A stretch of DNA of 64,000 nt from Collinsella aerofaciens (GCF_015670745.1 NZ_JADPCH010000003.1:58598-122597), one strand, 5' to 3'. Counted from the first letter of the stretch, positions 35,109 through 46,679 are shown. Notes: generated by a model from the letters alone, not told the origin. Program-made: numbers and translations.

Positions 35109-35564
35109 ATGGCCGACGAGACCATGACCGACGAGCAGATTCTTGAAGGTGTGGAGCACAAGAGCTTCGTCGCCACGTCCGACCGCACTGCCGCCTCGCT
35201 GTCTGCGAGCGGTGTCGCCGCCGAGGATGTCGCCCGCGCCGCCGCGCAGGCCGCCTACGACAAGAAGGGCGAGGACGTTCAGGTGCTCGACCTGACCGAG
35301 CTTTCCGACGTATGCGACTACTTTGTGCTTGCCACCGGTACCAACAACCGCCAGGTCGATTCTATCGTCGACGAGATCGAGGAGAAGGTCGCCGAGGCTT
35401 GCGGCGAGCACCCGTTCTCCATCGAGGGTCGCGAGCAGAAGACCTGGATGCTCATGGACTACGGTTCGGTTGTCGTCCACGTCTTCACTCCCGAAGCCCG
35501 CGACTTCTACCGCCTCGAGAAACTCTGGGGAGACGCCCCCCAGCTCCCCCTCAACCTCCTCTAG
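35109..35564 (+). CDS. rsfS: Ribosomal silencing factor RsfS
   Basis: A 151-residue protein that binds L14 and blocks subunit joining when nutrients are low. The core is recognisable in DVQVLDLTELSDVCDYFVLATGTNNRQV and the WMLMDYGSVVVHVF segment. It carries an N-terminal extension of about 40 residues compared with the usual ~110-residue protein. Its stop codon is overlapped by the decayed repeat copy at 35563-35594. Confidence 0.94.
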   Translation: MADETMTDEQILEGVEHKSFVATSDRTAASLSASGVAAEDVARAAAQAAYDKKGEDVQVLDLTELSDVCDYFVLATGTNNRQVDSIVDEIEEKVAEACGEHPFSIEGREQKTWMLMDYGSVVVHVFTPEARDFYRLEKLWGDAPQLPLNLL

Positions 35565-35594
35565 TAGCTCATTTGAGACGGGGTTAGCTACCCT
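35563..35594. repeat. Decayed half copy of the palindromic repeat (copy C)
   Basis: AGTAGCTCATTTGAGACGGG followed by a short gap and TTAGCTACCC matches one arm of the repeats at 43582-43690 and 9846-9972, with two substitutions and a five-base deletion. No second arm is present. It begins within the rsfS stop codon, at the same position relative to the gene as copy B does with ppsR. Confidence 0.75.
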
Positions 35595-35604
35595 CACGCA
35601 TATC

Positions 35605-35648
35605 GCCGGGCAGTTGCGGTTTTCCGCACCTGCCCGGCTTTCTTTTTG
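35605..35648. terminator. Strong bidirectional terminator between rsfS and dinB
   Basis: A 15-bp stem (35605-35619 with 35624-35638) with one mismatch and a TTTT loop, followed by TTTCTTTTT. It lies between convergent rsfS and dinB. Confidence 0.88.
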
Positions 35649-35659
35649 CCCAAAGGCGG

Positions 35660-36913
35660 TTAATCGTTGAAGCGGGATTGGCGGCCGAAGGATAGGGCGG
35701 TGTCGCCGAACTTGTCTCGGACGGCGTCGATGGCGACGGAGAGGTCGCGGCGGTCGCTGGATTGGGCTCCGCGGTCATCGATCTCGCAGAACAGGTCGGT
35801 CTGGATGCCGCCTTGGTGGTCGAAGTCGCTCATGCCGATGCCCGCTAAGCGAACATGCATGCCTTCCTGCCAGATGTTGTCGAGCAGTTCGAGTGCAACC
35901 GCCACGAAGATGTTCTCATCGTCGGTCGGATGAGGCAGCCGGCGCTGTGCCGTACGCCCGTTGCCATACGAATACTTAAGCTTGAGCGTTACCGTGGCAC
36001 CCGTCAGCCCCTGACGGCGCAGGCGGCGTCCCACTGACTCTCCCAACAGCGCAATTGCCGCCTCAATATCCCCACGCTCAGTCAGATCTTTAGCAAAGGT
36101 GCGTTCATTGCTGACCGACTTGACCTCTCGCTCTTCATCGAGGCTCGTGACTTCGGAGATTTCGAGTCCCAGCGCACGCTGGCGCATGCGTTCGCCGTTG
36201 ACGCCAAAAATAGAGGCCAGTGTGGACTCAGGCGCGCGCGAAAGCTCGCCGAGGGTGTAGATGCGCATGCGGCGCAGTCGCTCCTCGGCCGAGCGCCCGA
36301 TGCCACTCATGGCAGATACCGGCAGCGCGGCCAAAAAGCGCTGCTCGGTTCCGGGGCGCACGATGGTCAGCCCAAACGGCTTATCCCGCTCGCTTGCGAT
36401 TTTTGCGACCGTCTTGTTGCAGCCCACGCCAATGGAGCAGGTCACTCCCAGCCCTGCCACGCGGTCGCTTATACGCCGCGCAACCAGCAGCGGGTCTTCG
36501 GGCGCAAAGCGACCCGGTGTGATATCGATAAAGGCTTCGTCGATGGATACGCGCTCGACGCGCGGGGTCTCGTCGGCGAGAATCGCCATGACCTGCGCGC
36601 TCACCTCGCGGTAGCGATCAAAGTGCCCGTGCGTCCAAATGGCTTGCGGGCACAAGCGCCGCGCTTCGGCCGAGGCCATGGCAGAGTGCACGCCAAAGCG
36701 ACGTGCCTCATACGAACACGTGGACACGACGCCACGCGAATCGGCGTCTCCGCCCACGATGAGCGGCTTGCCGCGCCATTCGGGATGATCGAGCATCTCC
36801 ACGCTCGCAAAAAACGCATCGAGGTCCATCAGGCCCACCGCCGGACCCGTCCAGGGAGGCGGCGTGACGCCCGTGGCATCCTCATAACCGTATGTATGTT
36901 CGCGTCTTTCCAT
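35660..36913 (-). CDS. dinB: DNA polymerase IV (Y-family)
   Basis: A 417-residue translesion polymerase. The catalytic motifs MDLDAFFASVE (about residues 29-39) and SIDEAFID (about 122-129) are intact, and the little-finger domain follows. A clamp-binding-like QTDLF lies near the C-terminus rather than at the very end. The 28-residue N-terminal extension before MDLDAFF is unusual; an ATG at MDLDAFF is a possible alternative start. A TATACT box ends six bases before the first ATG, so that start would be nearly leaderless. I did not find a clear SOS box. Confidence 0.93.
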   Translation of the reverse strand: MERREHTYGYEDATGVTPPPWTGPAVGLMDLDAFFASVEMLDHPEWRGKPLIVGGDADSRGVVSTCSYEARRFGVHSAMASAEARRLCPQAIWTHGHFDRYREVSAQVMAILADETPRVERVSIDEAFIDITPGRFAPEDPLLVARRISDRVAGLGVTCSIGVGCNKTVAKIASERDKPFGLTIVRPGTEQRFLAALPVSAMSGIGRSAEERLRRMRIYTLGELSRAPESTLASIFGVNGERMRQRALGLEISEVTSLDEEREVKSVSNERTFAKDLTERGDIEAAIALLGESVGRRLRRQGLTGATVTLKLKYSYGNGRTAQRRLPHPTDDENIFVAVALELLDNIWQEGMHVRLAGIGMSDFDHQGGIQTDLFCEIDDRGAQSSDRRDLSVAIDAVRDKFGDTALSFGRQSRFND

Positions 36914-37029
36914 GTCATGAGTATACCGCGCAGCTCATGTGGGGTGCGTGTATGTGCTTGCAAATCCCGAATTCTTGTCTAAGATATGGATTTGCCCTCG
37001 ACTACACCGAAGAAGTTGGTCTCACGGAC

Positions 37030-37058
37030 TTCACCTGCCCGCGTCGATGGCGTATTAT
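37030..37058 (+). promoter_or_regulatory. Candidate promoter of the rpsP operon
   Basis: TTCACC (37030-37035), 17-base spacer and TATTAT (37053-37058), 56 bases before the rpsP start. The rest of the 200-base gap between dinB and rpsP holds no other feature I can support. Confidence 0.5.
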
Positions 37059-37114
37059 GTTCAACTGTTTGTTTGTAGTTGCAGCCTAAAGCTGCTTGGT
37101 TGGAGGAGTTTCCT

Positions 37115-37456
37115 TTGGCAGTCAAGATTCGCCTTGCTCGTCACGGCGCTAAGAAGCGTCCGTACTACCGTGTCGTCGTCGCCGATTCCCGCGCCCCGCG
37201 TGACGGTCGTATCATCGAGGAGGTTGGCCGCTACAACCCGATGACCGCCCCCAAGACCATCAACCTCGACCTCGAGAAGATCGCCGACTGGCAGTCCAAG
37301 GGCGCTCAGCTCACCGACGCCGTCGCCGCTCTGGTCAAGGCCGCCAACGAGGGCGAGAAGACCGAGACCGTCGTCAAGAAGTCCAAGAAGCAGCTCGCCA
37401 AAGAGGCCGAGGCCGCTAAGGCTGCCGCTGAGGCCGCTGAGGGCGCCGAGGAGTAA
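37115..37456 (+). CDS. rpsP: 30S ribosomal protein S16
   Basis: A 113-residue protein starting at TTG 37115 with GGAGGAG upstream (mature start [22 protein letters not shown]). The S16 core is complete. The C-terminal ~35 residues are a Lys/Ala/Glu-rich extension, as in many actinobacteria. A longer frame from 37079 overlaps the ribosome site and is not used. It heads rpsP-khpA-rimM-trmD-lepB. Confidence 0.96.
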   Translation: MAVKIRLARHGAKKRPYYRVVVADSRAPRDGRIIEEVGRYNPMTAPKTINLDLEKIADWQSKGAQLTDAVAALVKAANEGEKTETVVKKSKKQLAKEAEAAKAAAEAAEGAEE

Positions 37457-37459
37457 ATC

Positions 37460-37744
37460 GTGCCTGAGGTTGACGCTGCACAGCTCGAGGGTGAGGCAAT
37501 GCTCTCAGATCGCATCGCCGATCTCGTCGAATATCTCGTTGTTCAGATCGTCGACGACCCGGATTCCGTGAGCCTTGAGGTCATCGATGGTGACGACGCC
37601 TCTACGATTGAGGTTTCGGTCGCCGAGGATGACGTCGCTAAGGTCATCGGCCGTCGTGGCCGTACCATCAAGGCCATTCGCACGCTCGCCCGTGCACTGG
37701 CCGCTCGCCTCGACACTGCTGTCGAGGTAGAGGTTCTGGGCTAG
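37460..37744 (+). CDS. khpA: KH-domain RNA-binding protein KhpA
   Basis: A 94-residue protein with a single KH domain: the GxxG loop is in VIGRRGRTIKAIR. KhpA works with KhpB in RNA binding and in cell elongation control in Gram-positive bacteria. The GTG at 37460 has GGAG upstream. An ATG at 37499 would give 81 residues, nearer the usual length, and remains possible. Position between rpsP and rimM is the conserved one. Confidence 0.93.
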   Translation: MPEVDAAQLEGEAMLSDRIADLVEYLVVQIVDDPDSVSLEVIDGDDASTIEVSVAEDDVAKVIGRRGRTIKAIRTLARALAARLDTAVEVEVLG

Positions 37745-37748
37745 GACC

Positions 37749-38270
37749 TTGAGGTCCCAGTACAAAAACATCGCCCGTGTGGTCAAGCCGCACGGAAGGA
37801 AGGGGGAGGTCCTCGCGCAGCCGCTGCGGGGGCTTCCTTCTGTATTAGAGCCGGGTATGCGCGTCGCCCTGACGCCGCCGGCGCTCAAGCGCGACCGCTT
37901 TTGCACGGTCGTGTCCGTCACCGATACGGGCGATGGCGATCTGGTCTCGTTTGAGGGCATTGACGACTTGACGGCCGCCGAGGGTATCACGGGATGCTAC
38001 GTGCTGGCAAATCGTGACGATTTTGAGCTCGATTCGCTCGACGCTGCCTATACCGACCTGATGGGTCGCGAGGTGGTCGACGAGCGCTTCGGTTCGCTCG
38101 GCACGATTGTCGAGATCATGTCGACGCCCGCTAACGATGTTTGGGTTGTCGAGGGTGATCGGTACGGCGAGGTACTGATTCCCGTGATCGAGCAGGTCGT
38201 GCTCGATCTTCCCGATGCAGGAACAATTTCCGTCCACGTGATGGACGGCCTGATCGATATGGACAAGTAG
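37749..38270 (+). CDS. rimM: Ribosome maturation factor RimM
   Basis: A 173-residue factor for 30S assembly. The N-terminal RimM domain is seen in YKNIARVVKPHGRKGEVLAQPL, and the C-terminal PRC-barrel-like domain in LMGREVVDERFGSLGTIVEI and GEVLIPVIEQVV. It starts at TTG 37749, four bases after khpA, and precedes trmD. Confidence 0.94.
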   Translation: MRSQYKNIARVVKPHGRKGEVLAQPLRGLPSVLEPGMRVALTPPALKRDRFCTVVSVTDTGDGDLVSFEGIDDLTAAEGITGCYVLANRDDFELDSLDAAYTDLMGREVVDERFGSLGTIVEIMSTPANDVWVVEGDRYGEVLIPVIEQVVLDLPDAGTISVHVMDGLIDMDK

Positions 38271-38280
38271 GGAGGACAAC

Positions 38281-39039
38281 ATGCTGATTGAGACCCTTTC
38301 GGTCTTTCCCGAGATGTTTGAGCCCGTCATGTCCACATCGATTTTGGGCCGCGCCCGCAAGGCCGGCCTTTTTGATTTTAAGGCGTATAACCTGCGCGAC
38401 TGGACGCACGACCGCCATCGTACCGTCGATGACGAGCCGTACGGCGGCGGGCAGGGCATGCTCATGAAGGTCGAGCCTATCGCAGAGGCCATCGAGGCCA
38501 TTAGCGCAGAGGGTCCCAAGCCCACGGTTGTGTTCTTCACCCCCTGTGGCGAGCCCTTTACGCAGCATGTGGCCGAGCGCCTGCTCAAAAGTGAGTGCCT
38601 GCTGTTTGTGTGCAGTCGCTACGAGGGCGTCGACGAGCGCGCGTATGCGTATGCCGATGAGCGTCTGTCGATCGGCGACTACGTGCTTACGGGCGGCGAG
38701 CTTCCCGCTATGGTCGTTGCCGATGCCGTCGTACGCCTGATTCCCGGCGCCCTGGGCGACGAGATGAGCAACGTGGACGAGTCGTTCTCGACCGCCGAGG
38801 ATGGAGGCCTGCTCGAGTACGCGCAGTACACCCGTCCTGCCGAGTTCAACGGCGAGGGCGTGCCTCCGGTGCTTGTGAGCGGCGATCATGCTAAGGTCGA
38901 TGCGTGGCGTCGTAAGAACGCCATCGAGCGCACCTGTCGTTGGCGTCCCGATCTGATTGAGACGGCGCGGCTCACGCCCGAGGAGCGCGCTTACGCGCAG
39001 GAGATTCTGGACGCTTCGTATTCGCAGAGCGAGGAGTGA
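38281..39039 (+). CDS. trmD: tRNA (guanine-N1)-methyltransferase TrmD
   Basis: A 252-residue SPOUT enzyme that makes m1G37 in tRNA. The N-terminus is IETLSVFPEMFEPVMSTSILGRA, and the trefoil-knot SAM site is seen in CSRYEGVDERA and LSIGDYVLTGGELPAM. Length is normal. It starts ten bases after rimM with GGAGG upstream. Confidence 0.97.
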   Translation: MLIETLSVFPEMFEPVMSTSILGRARKAGLFDFKAYNLRDWTHDRHRTVDDEPYGGGQGMLMKVEPIAEAIEAISAEGPKPTVVFFTPCGEPFTQHVAERLLKSECLLFVCSRYEGVDERAYAYADERLSIGDYVLTGGELPAMVVADAVVRLIPGALGDEMSNVDESFSTAEDGGLLEYAQYTRPAEFNGEGVPPVLVSGDHAKVDAWRRKNAIERTCRWRPDLIETARLTPEERAYAQEILDASYSQSEE

Positions 39040-39041
39040 GG

Positions 39042-39605
39042 ATGGTTCCATCGCAGCATTCCGTGCTAAAGGGTGCGTTTGAGTGGATCGTGGTCGTCGC
39101 GATCGCACTGGTCGCTACCTTCTTGATTCGCTCGTTTGTGGTCGAACCCTTTGTGGTACCCACCGGTTCCATGGAGTCCACGATCGAGATTGGCGACCAG
39201 ATCCTGGCACAAAAGGTGAGCCTCGAGCTCGGTCAGCCCGTCAAGCAGGGCGATATCGTGGTGTTTCACAACCCCGATGGCACCTCCGAGCATGATGTTC
39301 TTGTCAAGCGTGTTATTGCCACGGCCGGGCAGACGGTCGACCTGCAGGATGGCAAGGTGGTCGTTGACGGCCAAGCGCTCGACGAGGACTATACGACGGG
39401 CATGAGCTGGCCACTTTCGGTCCAAGCGCCCGGCGCTCAGGTAAGCTATCCCTACACCGTTCCCGACGGGTGCGTGTGGGTGATGGGCGACAACCGCGAG
39501 AACTCTGCTGACTCCCGCTACTTTGGCCCGGTCGACCGCTCCGAATTGATCGCCGTGGCGCTCGTGCGTTACTGGCCGCTCAACCGTCTGGGCGCTATCG
39601 ACTAA
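39042..39605 (+). CDS. lepB: Signal peptidase I
   Basis: A 187-residue membrane-bound serine peptidase that removes secretory signal peptides. One N-terminal helix (about 13-29) is followed by the catalytic Ser43 in PTGSMEST and the general base Lys89 in DVLVKRVIA. GDNRENSADSRYFGPV is the family D/E box. I chose the ATG at 39042 because AGGAG lies five bases upstream; a GTG at 39036 overlaps the trmD stop. It is the last gene of the rpsP cluster. Confidence 0.94.
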   Translation: MVPSQHSVLKGAFEWIVVVAIALVATFLIRSFVVEPFVVPTGSMESTIEIGDQILAQKVSLELGQPVKQGDIVVFHNPDGTSEHDVLVKRVIATAGQTVDLQDGKVVVDGQALDEDYTTGMSWPLSVQAPGAQVSYPYTVPDGCVWVMGDNRENSADSRYFGPVDRSELIAVALVRYWPLNRLGAID

Positions 39606-39664
39606 AAACCGCTATAGTACAGTACCTAACCGTGTAATCGTTTCGACGAGGGGATATTAGAGGC

Positions 39665-40576
39665 ATGAACGCTTCATCGCTTTCCTTCCAAGACATCATC
39701 CTGCGCCTCCAGCAGTACTGGGGCGAGCAGGGCTGCGTCATCATGCAGCCCTATGACTCCGAGGTCGGTGCCGGTACCTTCCATACCGCGACCACGCTGC
39801 GCTCGCTCGGTCCCGCCGAGTGGCGCACCTGCTATGCACAGCCCTGCCGCCGTCCCGCCGACGGCCGCTACGGCGAGAACCCCAACCGCATGCAGCACTA
39901 CTATCAGTTCCAGGTGCTCATCAAGCCCTCGCCGGTCAACGCCCAGGAGCTCTACCTGGGGTCTCTTGCCGCCATTGGCCTGGACCCCAACGACCATGAC
40001 GTCCGCTTTGTCGAGGACGACTGGGAGAGCCCGACCCTTGGCGCCTGGGGCCTTGGCTGGGAGGTCTGGCTCAATGGCATGGAGGTCACGCAGTTTACGT
40101 ACTTCCAGCAGGTGGGCGGCATCGAGGTCGACCCCGTGCCCGTCGAGATCACCTATGGCCTGGAGCGTATCGCCATGTATGCGCAGGGCGTCAACTCCGT
40201 CTACGACCTGGTGTGGAGCTACCTGCCCGACGGCACGCCCATGACTTACGGCGACGTGTTCCTCGAGAACGAGCGCGAGTTCAGCGCTTACAACTTTGAG
40301 GTCGCCAACGTCGAGATGATGCGTCAGAAGTTTGATGACTACGAGGCCGAGTGCCACTCCTGCCTGGAGCGTAAGCTTCCGCTGCCGGCGTACGACTGCG
40401 TCATGAAGTGCAGCCACGCTTTCAACCTGCTCGATGCCCGCGGTGCGCTGTCCGCGGTCGAGCGTGCCAACTACATCCTGCGCGTCCGCGCCGTCGCCAA
40501 GGCGTGCTGCGAGGCCTACATGGCCGAGGTCGCCGGAGTCAACGAGAATGCCGACCAGGAAGGCGAGGTGGCGTAA
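39665..40576 (+). CDS. glyQ: Glycyl-tRNA synthetase alpha subunit
   Basis: A 303-residue class II aminoacyl-tRNA synthetase subunit of the bacterial alpha2beta2 type. It shows the opening [18 protein letters not shown], the [16 protein letters not shown] region and the [17 protein letters not shown] block. It forms the catalytic part for glycine activation. The beta subunit starts three bases downstream. No T-box motif is visible upstream. Confidence 0.97.
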   Translation: MNASSLSFQDIILRLQQYWGEQGCVIMQPYDSEVGAGTFHTATTLRSLGPAEWRTCYAQPCRRPADGRYGENPNRMQHYYQFQVLIKPSPVNAQELYLGSLAAIGLDPNDHDVRFVEDDWESPTLGAWGLGWEVWLNGMEVTQFTYFQQVGGIEVDPVPVEITYGLERIAMYAQGVNSVYDLVWSYLPDGTPMTYGDVFLENEREFSAYNFEVANVEMMRQKFDDYEAECHSCLERKLPLPAYDCVMKCSHAFNLLDARGALSAVERANYILRVRAVAKACCEAYMAEVAGVNENADQEGEVA

Positions 40577-40579
40577 GCC

Positions 40580-42676
40580 ATGGCAGACGCTAAAGATTTC
40601 CTGTTTGAGATCGGTACGGAGGAAATGCCCTCTGCACCGCTGATCAATGCCGTCAAGCAGCTTGGCGCCATGATCGCCAAGGGTCTCGACGAGGCCGGTC
40701 TGGCCCACGGCGAGGTCCGCGTGATCTCGAGCCCGCGTCGCCTGGCTGCACTCGTTGCCGACGTTGCCACCGCGACCGATGAGGTTCACGAGGTCAAGCG
40801 TGGCCCCGCGGCCAACATCGCCTTCGATGCCGACGGCAACGCCACTAAGGCCGCCCAGGGCTTTGCCCGCAAGTGCGGTGTGGCTGCCGAGGACCTGGTC
40901 CGCCGCGAGGACACCGACGGTCGCGAGTATGTCTTTGCCGAGAAGAACATTCCTTCCGCCCCGGCCACCCCGATCCTGACGGCCCTGTGCGAGAAGACCA
41001 TCGCCGGCCTGCAGTGGCCCAACTACCGTAGTCAGCGCTGGGGCCACGAGCACGCCACGTTCGTGCGTCCGGTCCGTTGGATCTGCTGCCTTCTGGGCGA
41101 GGACGTTGTGCCCGTGTCTTTTGCCGACGTGACGAGTGGCAACACCACGCGTGGTCATCGCGTACTTGGCCCCGGTGACCATGTGGTCGCCAGCCCCGCC
41201 GTCTACGAGCAGGTGCTCGAGGATGCCGGCGTGCTTTCTGCCGAGCGTCGTCGTGAGACCATCCTCGCCGGTATCGCCGAGGTCGAGGCTGCCCGTCCCG
41301 GCTGCCATGTCGATACGCCCAAGAAGGTCTTTGAGGAGGTCATTAACCTCTGCGAGTGGCCGACGGTGCTCGTCGGTACCTTCGATGAGGAGTTCCTTAA
41401 GGTCCCGCACGAGATCATCTGCGAGTCCATGCTCACCAATCAGCGCTACTTCCCGATCTATGACGGCGAGGGCAAGCTCACGCGTGAATTCGTGGTCGTC
41501 TCCAACAGCAAGCCCGAGAACGCCGAGCGCGTGATCGACGGCAACGAGCGCGTCGTGCGCGCCCGTCTGGACGACGCAAAGTTCTTCTACGAGGAGGACC
41601 TGAAGATCTCCCTCGACGAGTTCCGTGAGCGTCTGGCCAAGGTTGCCTTCCAGGAGAAGCTCGGTAGCGTGCTCGCTAAGTCCGAGCGCATCGAGCAGCT
41701 CGCGCTCGCTATTGCCCGCGAGGCACACCTGGGTGCTCATCTGGCAGCCGACGCCGGCCGTGCCGCGCACCTGTGCAAGGCCGACCTGGTGTCCAACGCC
41801 GTCGTCGAGTTCACGAGCCAGCAGGGCGTGATGGGCGGTTATTACGCGACCGCGATGGGGGAGAACGACGAGGTCGCCCACGCCATTCGCGATCACTATC
41901 GTCCCCGCTTTGCCGGTGACGAGCTGCCCGAGGGCACCGCTGGCTGCATCGTGGCCTGTGCCGACAAGCTCGATACCATCGCCGGTATCTTTGCCATCGG
42001 CGAGCCCCCGACCGGCTCTTCGGACCCCTATGCGCTGCGTCGTGCCGCTATCGGCATCATCAACATCCTGCGCGACCGCCTGCCGATCGACCCCACGTCG
42101 CTCATCGACTTTGCTCTCGAGCTCTACAGTGAGCAAGGCATTGAGTTCGACGCCGCCGAGGTCGCCCAGCAGGTTCGCGACTTCTTCCATGGCCGCCTGG
42201 TGAGCATGGCCCGCGACGAAAAGATCCCGGCCGATACCGTTGCCGCCGTCTCCGCGGTGCACATCATCGCCCCGTCCGTCTTCTTCGCCCGCTGCGCCGC
42301 CCTCGACGAGGCCCGCAAGAACGACGCCGAGACGTTCGACAACCTTGCGACCGCCTATGCTCGCGCTGCGCATATCTCCAAGCCCGAGCTGGGCGTGGAG
42401 TACGACCGCAGCCTGATGGGCGAGGCCGAGCTCGCGCTTGCCGATGCTTCCGAGGCTGCTCAGACTGCTGTCGATGCTGCCCTTGCTGCCGAGGACTACC
42501 CGGCCGCATTTGCCGCCCTCGCCGCCCTGCGCGCGCCCATCGACCGTTTCTTCGATGAGGTCATGGTCATGGACAAGGACGAGCAGCTCCGCGATAATCG
42601 CCTTAAGCTGCTCAACCGCTTCGAGGCCGTTTTCTCCGGCATCGCAAACATCGGTGAGCTTGCTCGCAAAAAGTAA
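40580..42676 (+). CDS. glyS: Glycyl-tRNA synthetase beta subunit
   Basis: A 698-residue beta subunit needed for tRNA binding and activity of GlyQ. It starts with DFLFEIGTEEMPSAPLINAVKQLG and has the internal SSPRRLAALV and RSQRWGHEHATFVRPVRW blocks; the C-terminal anticodon-binding part ends RLKLLNRFEAVFSGIANIGEL. Length matches the family. It is coupled to glyQ. Confidence 0.97.
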   Translation: MADAKDFLFEIGTEEMPSAPLINAVKQLGAMIAKGLDEAGLAHGEVRVISSPRRLAALVADVATATDEVHEVKRGPAANIAFDADGNATKAAQGFARKCGVAAEDLVRREDTDGREYVFAEKNIPSAPATPILTALCEKTIAGLQWPNYRSQRWGHEHATFVRPVRWICCLLGEDVVPVSFADVTSGNTTRGHRVLGPGDHVVASPAVYEQVLEDAGVLSAERRRETILAGIAEVEAARPGCHVDTPKKVFEEVINLCEWPTVLVGTFDEEFLKVPHEIICESMLTNQRYFPIYDGEGKLTREFVVVSNSKPENAERVIDGNERVVRARLDDAKFFYEEDLKISLDEFRERLAKVAFQEKLGSVLAKSERIEQLALAIAREAHLGAHLAADAGRAAHLCKADLVSNAVVEFTSQQGVMGGYYATAMGENDEVAHAIRDHYRPRFAGDELPEGTAGCIVACADKLDTIAGIFAIGEPPTGSSDPYALRRAAIGIINILRDRLPIDPTSLIDFALELYSEQGIEFDAAEVAQQVRDFFHGRLVSMARDEKIPADTVAAVSAVHIIAPSVFFARCAALDEARKNDAETFDNLATAYARAAHISKPELGVEYDRSLMGEAELALADASEAAQTAVDAALAAEDYPAAFAALAALRAPIDRFFDEVMVMDKDEQLRDNRLKLLNRFEAVFSGIANIGELARKK

Positions 42677-42710
42677 GCTAGCCTGCGCATAAGCGCAAAA
42701 GGAGCCCCGC

Positions 42711-43586
42711 ATGGATTGCCCGGTCACCGCTCGTCCCACCGTTATCGTTATCTCCGACTCGCTCGGCGATACCGCTTGTGAGGTGGTGCTTGCGGCGTCC
42801 GGGCAATTTGATGAAGGGGCTTTTCGCGTTTTACGTCTGCCCAAGGTGACTTCCGTGGAGCAGGTCAAGTCGTTTGTGGGTCCGCGCGTCGATGCCGATC
42901 ATCGCGATATTGCCGTGTTCCACACCATTGTCGATCCGGCGCTTCGCGCCCGTGTGCTCGATTACCTGGGCATGCTGCATATCCGTTCGGTCGACCTGAT
43001 CGGCCCGACGCTCGCCGTGCTGTCGTCGCTCATCGGTGTGCCGCCCAAGGGCGTTGCGGGCGTGATTCACAAGACCGATGACCGCTATTTCCATCGTATC
43101 GAGGCCATGGAGTATTTCGTTGAGCACGATGACGGGCGCGGCTGCGACGATCTGTCGGGTGCCGATATCGTGCTGCTGGGCGTATCGCGCACGTCCAAGA
43201 CGCCGCTGTCGATGTATTTGGCCTATCAGGGCTACAAGGTCGCCAATGTCCCACTGGCGCATGGCATAGAGCCGCCCAAGTCGATTTACGAGGTCGACCC
43301 GATGCGCCTGTTCGGCCTGATTTCGACCGTCGATGTGATTTCCGAAATTCGCGATAGCCGCTTGGGCGATGACTACGCTCGTGCCGTTGCCGGCTCCTAT
43401 GCCGAGCCCGAGAGCGTGCACAGCGAGCTCGAGGAAGCCCGTGCGCTCATGAAGCGCCTAGGCTGCTTTGTGGTGCGTACCGACGGCAAGGCGATCGAGG
43501 AGAGTGCCTCCGAGATCATTGCTCACCTCGAAGAGATTCAAGAGGCAAGAGCCCGCCGCGCCGCCCGCCGCACCCGACAAAAGTAG
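42711..43586 (+). CDS. ppsR: Pyruvate, phosphate dikinase regulatory protein (kinase/phosphorylase)
   Basis: A 291-residue bifunctional DUF299 enzyme that uses ADP to phosphorylate, and phosphate to dephosphorylate, the regulatory threonine of PPDK. It shows the N-terminal ISDSLGDTACEV and the P-loop-like GVSRTSKTPLSMYLA; the phrase KVANVPL follows. The target, ppdK, is the next gene, 342 bases downstream. The stop codon is overlapped by palindromic repeat copy B. A signature this full leaves little doubt about the family. Confidence 0.94.
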   Translation: MDCPVTARPTVIVISDSLGDTACEVVLAASGQFDEGAFRVLRLPKVTSVEQVKSFVGPRVDADHRDIAVFHTIVDPALRARVLDYLGMLHIRSVDLIGPTLAVLSSLIGVPPKGVAGVIHKTDDRYFHRIEAMEYFVEHDDGRGCDDLSGADIVLLGVSRTSKTPLSMYLAYQGYKVANVPLAHGIEPPKSIYEVDPMRLFGLISTVDVISEIRDSRLGDDYARAVAGSYAEPESVHSELEEARALMKRLGCFVVRTDGKAIEESASEIIAHLEEIQEARARRAARRTRQK

Positions 43587-43690
43587 CTAATTTGGGACGG
43601 GGCTTTTTTAGCTACCCCGGCTGAGGTCGCGAGCTTTTTGGCCGATTGCCGACGGGGGCAGCTAAAAAGCCCCGTCCCAAATTTGCTACT
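43582..43690. repeat. Long palindromic repeat, copy B (REP/MITE-like)
   Basis: Arms 43582-43618 and 43655-43690 are near-perfect reverse complements (one indel and a few mismatches) with a 36-base spacer. The arm core GGGACGGGGC plus T-run and TTAGCTACCC is the same as in copy A at 9846. It starts inside the ppsR stop codon. Confidence 0.9.
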
Positions 43691-43693
43691 TGT

Positions 43694-43806
43694 GGTAAAG
43701 CGATTTAGCAAATTACTTGCGTTTGACCTGCGAGTTTCTTGTAGTGGTAACTTCATAAGGTAATCACCTTTACCTACCGTTTACCGCCAGTTTTAGCACG
43801 TTTACC
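43694..43806. promoter_or_regulatory. Cluster of GGTAA/TTACC half-sites upstream of ppdK
   Basis: In an AT-rich stretch there are three GGTAA elements (43694, 43746, 43759) and three TTTACC elements (43769, 43780, 43801). The pair at 43759-43774 forms an inverted repeat GGTAA-N6-TTACC. Such spacing suggests a regulator-binding region for ppdK. The remaining ~120 bases before the gene hold a TATAGT hexamer (43848-43853) without a clear -35. Confidence 0.4.
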
Positions 43807-43928
43807 AAACCTCGTATCCTCTGCTCAAGCCCGCTCAAAACCCGCCGTATAGTTCCCTCACGGCCCGCATCCGGCGGGTCGATTCGTTACCACGGTCGTG
43901 TGCGAGAGCGCACGGAAGGGGAAGTATC

Positions 43929-46679
<2,751 letters not shown>

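Noticed and set aside
36880..36913. SOS (LexA) box near the dinB start
   Set aside because: A CGAAC element and a GGTT element are present, but their spacing and sequence do not fit the CGAAC-N4-GTTCG form.
39606..39664. T-box riboswitch before glyQ
   Set aside because: The leader is short and lacks the T-box sequence and specifier stem; the same holds for the start of proS.
39674..42868. Very long open frame on the minus strand opposite glyQ, glyS and the start of ppsR
   Set aside because: It mirrors the GC-rich codon pattern of the plus-strand genes, has no ribosome site, and its translation is unlike any known protein, while glyQ and glyS are full-length and typical. It is an antisense shadow.
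43582..43690. CRISPR or insertion-sequence interpretation of the palindromic repeats
   Set aside because: There are no regularly spaced direct repeats with spacers, no transposase frame and no target-site duplication that I can see; they are short palindromic elements.
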